From the NCBI GenBank assembly GCA_031287135.1, contig JAITTK010000092.1, forward strand, positions 1 through 6,252: 6,252 bases of DNA, given 5' to 3'. The DNA comes from Candidatus Methanoplasma reticulitermitis. Lineage in GTDB: Archaea; Thermoplasmatota; Thermoplasmata; Methanomassiliicoccales; Methanomethylophilaceae. Both the position numbers and the translations under genes were made by a program. The stretch's first letter is position 1, and each line of letters opens with the position of its first letter. Below, piece after piece: positions 4,502-6,252 of the stretch. The notes below the pieces were generated by a model. That model saw only the letters and a program-made list of their open reading frames with translations. It was not told the origin of the DNA and did no database searches.

Positions 4502-6252
4502 ACGTTTAAGCAGGAATTCGGGACCTTTCCAGTTCCAGTCTCCCAGAAGATGCATCGTCGCAGGCACGACATATGTACGTACAAGCAGGGCATCGACGAT
4601 TATCGCGAAACAAAGCGCGAATCCGAACTCCTGAAGCATCGTCGTGCTCGAGAGCATGAGCGTGCCGAAGGCACCTCCCATTATCAGGCCGCATATCGTT
4701 ATGACCGATCCGGAGTGCGTAACGGCGTGCGTTATCGCATCGTCGTTGCTCATTCCCCTGTGCATGCGATTCTCTCTGATGCGGGTTGTCAGAAGTATGT
4801 CGTAATCCATGCCGAGGCCCAGACAGACCACTATCAGGATTATGGGTATCATCCAGATGACCCCCTCCCCCAACAGGCCTCCGAACAGAAGGTGCGTTAT
4901 CGCGACTGTCCAAACCACGCTCATCAGTATCGTCAGTATCGAGCGCACGGGTGTGACGTACGACTTCATGACGAAGAACAGGAGAATGAATATCAGCACT
5001 ATCGCGAGGATCTCCACTTTCAGGAATTCATCGCTGACCAGTTCGGATATCTCGTACATGACGACCGCGCTCCCGGTCAGCCAGTTTCCGACAACCATAT
5101 CGGGATTGCCGTAGGCAAAGTCCGTCATCGTGCCATCTATGAATTTTATCGTATCCATGGAACGGTCGGACATGGCCTCGTCCTTCGTGATCACAGTGTA
5201 CTTGACGTATTTCACATCCCATGGGGTTCCGATATCTGCTTCGGAACCTCCGACGGACATCGCCATCCTGTAATTCACGAGATAGTCCATGAGGGCTATC
5301 AGGTCCGGGTCGTTGTATACGGCTTCGTTTCCGGTCATCGCTTCATATCCGCCGATTACCGCATCGAGGGATGTCAGCACTTGTTTTTGGATCGTCCCCG
5401 GAAGCTTTGCGGCGGCTTGAGAGTAGATTTGCACAGTGCGGTCGTGGTCGGACGATGCCGTCGCGGCCGATCCGTCGATAAGGTTGTTCCACACGTATAT
5501 GCCCCAGACCTCTCCGACATTGTCGTCTCCGTACAGTGCGGATGACACGGTTGAAAGTTTGTCGATGTACTCCGTGGCGGCGGGATTCCAGAACAACGCG
5601 CCTTCGCCGTGTTCGATCTCTATCACGGTCCCCAAGGTCTCGCTGATCTCCAGTACCGAATAATTCGGCATTATCATGCCGCCGTTCGAGTATTCCTCAA
5701 TCGTCTCAAGACCGTCTATGGCCTCTCCCGAAGACATCGAACCGATCATGTCGTAGGAGGATTCCGATGTGACCATTATGTATGCCATCGGTATCGTGAA
5801 GAGGATTGTCGCGGCGACTATGACCTTTGCATATTTTATCGATGTATGCGCGGACTTCAGGAAATACCTGTGCCCGAGACCCGAAACCCTGCCGTACCAC
5901 CCCTTTCTCGCTTTTCCGCCTTCCCTCAGCGACTCCATCTTCGTCGGCCAGAACAATCTGTCGCCGAATATCGCGAGCACCGAGGTTATGAGTGTCAGTG
6001 CCGCGAGCAGTGCGATCACGATACCGACGGCGAGCATTATGCCCATCGTGCTTATCATCGAGAAAGAACATATCGACATCGCCCCGAAACCGATCATGAC
6101 CGCGAGACCGGACATGGTTATGGATTCTCCCGCCCATATGATGGACTTTCTCAGAGACATCTCGTGATCGGAACCGTTGATGCGTTCTTCCCGATATCTC
6201 GCCAGTATGAAGATGCAGTAGTCGCATCCGGCACCGAGCATCGATACAAGCA
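4481..6252 (-). CDS. MMPL/RND-family transporter, C-terminal part (partial)
   Basis: The frame is open from the right edge to the TGA at 4483-4481, about 590 residues. The start lies outside the window, so the ATG at 6241-6239 is internal. Counting from that Met, GAGCDY (3-8) and GLGMDY (475-480) are the two GxxxDY motifs characteristic of MMPL-type RND transporters, one per pseudo-repeat, each followed by a basic Arg-rich loop (RYREER, RIRENR). Hydrophobic segments lie at about 39-60, 62-92, 137-157, 405-426, 432-453, 461-482, 510-531 and 537-560. A large extracytoplasmic domain spans about 158-404, rich in Gly, Ser and acidic residues. The tail LLGDWNWKGPE (565-575) matches the usual MMPL end. 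Missing here are the first membrane helix, the first extracytoplasmic domain and the helices leading to the first GxxxDY. Such proteins are proton-driven exporters of lipids or hydrophobic compounds; the substrate cannot be told. It converges on the thi operon with a 13-base gap and no evident functional link. Confidence 0.88.
   Translation of the reverse strand, partial: LVSMLGAGCDYCIFILARYREERINGSDHEMSLRKSIIWAGESITMSGLAVMIGFGAMSICSFSMISTMGIMLAVGIVIALLAALTLITSVLAIFGDRLFWPTKMESLREGGKARKGWYGRVSGLGHRYFLKSAHTSIKYAKVIVAATILFTIPMAYIMVTSESSYDMIGSMSSGEAIDGLETIEEYSNGGMIMPNYSVLEISETLGTVIEIEHGEGALFWNPAATEYIDKLSTVSSALYGDDNVGEVWGIYVWNNLIDGSAATASSDHDRTVQIYSQAAAKLPGTIQKQVLTSLDAVIGGYEAMTGNEAVYNDPDLIALMDYLVNYRMAMSVGGSEADIGTPWDVKYVKYTVITKDEAMSDRSMDTIKFIDGTMTDFAYGNPDMVVGNWLTGSAVVMYEISELVSDEFLKVEILAIVLIFILLFFVMKSYVTPVRSILTILMSVVWTVAITHLLFGGLLGEGVIWMIPIILIVVCLGLGMDYDILLTTRIRENRMHRGMSNDDAITHAVTHSGSVITICGLIMGGAFGTLMLSSTTMLQEFGFALCFAIIVDALLVRTYVVPATMHLLGDWNWKGPEFLLKRGSKPPE

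Noticed and set aside
4550..5545. Long + strand open frame (331 codons) opposite the transporter gene
   Set aside because: Its product is rich in His, Arg and Tyr with no domain, while the - strand frame has clear MMPL motifs and membrane segments. It is a shadow of that gene.
1..6252. CRISPR array, tRNA or rRNA gene, insertion sequence or attachment site
   Set aside because: I saw no regularly spaced repeats, tRNA-like arms, transposase motifs or long terminal inverted repeats; nearly all the sequence is accounted for by genes.

Overview
The window carries a compact thiamine-thiazole biosynthesis operon on the + strand (461-4467), flanked by two membrane-protein genes on the - strand that both run off the window. 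In order the operon encodes ThiE (thiamine-phosphate synthase), ThiS (sulfur-carrier protein), a short ThiF (ThiS adenylyltransferase), ThiG (thiazole synthase), ThiH (radical-SAM tyrosine lyase) and a second, diverged ThiE/TenI-family protein. Each gene overlaps the next or follows within about 20 bases, so they are very probably co-transcribed.

Layout: 1-267 (-) is the N-terminal part of an unrecognised membrane protein. 268-460 is a divergent intergenic region with a hairpin, short repeats, a T run and a weak TATA-like element, but no recognisable TPP riboswitch. 461-4467 (+) is thiE-thiS-thiF-thiG-thiH-tenI-like. 4468-4480 is a 13-base convergent gap, with a GC-rich hairpin across the end of the opposing gene. 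4481-6252 (-) is the C-terminal part of an MMPL/RND-type transporter whose start lies outside the window.

How the genes work together: ThiF adenylates the C-terminal Gly of ThiS, which is then converted to a thiocarboxylate by a sulfur donor not encoded here. ThiH cleaves tyrosine to dehydroglycine. ThiG joins 1-deoxyxylulose 5-phosphate, dehydroglycine and ThiS sulfur into the thiazole phosphate. A TenI-type protein can tautomerise that product, and ThiE couples the thiazole phosphate to HMP pyrophosphate to give thiamine phosphate. Using ThiH rather than an oxidase (ThiO) fits an anaerobe. ThiC, ThiD and the final kinase are not in the window.

Organism (inference): moderately GC-rich DNA with very frequent ATA (Ile) and AGG/AGA (Arg) codons, GTG starts, weak Shine-Dalgarno sites and an archaeal-looking MMPL protein suggest an anaerobic archaeon, perhaps of the Thermoplasmata/Methanomassiliicoccales type. 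The thi genes look bacterial (clostridial) in type, so the operon may have been acquired by transfer. An anaerobic bacterium cannot be excluded from sequence alone.
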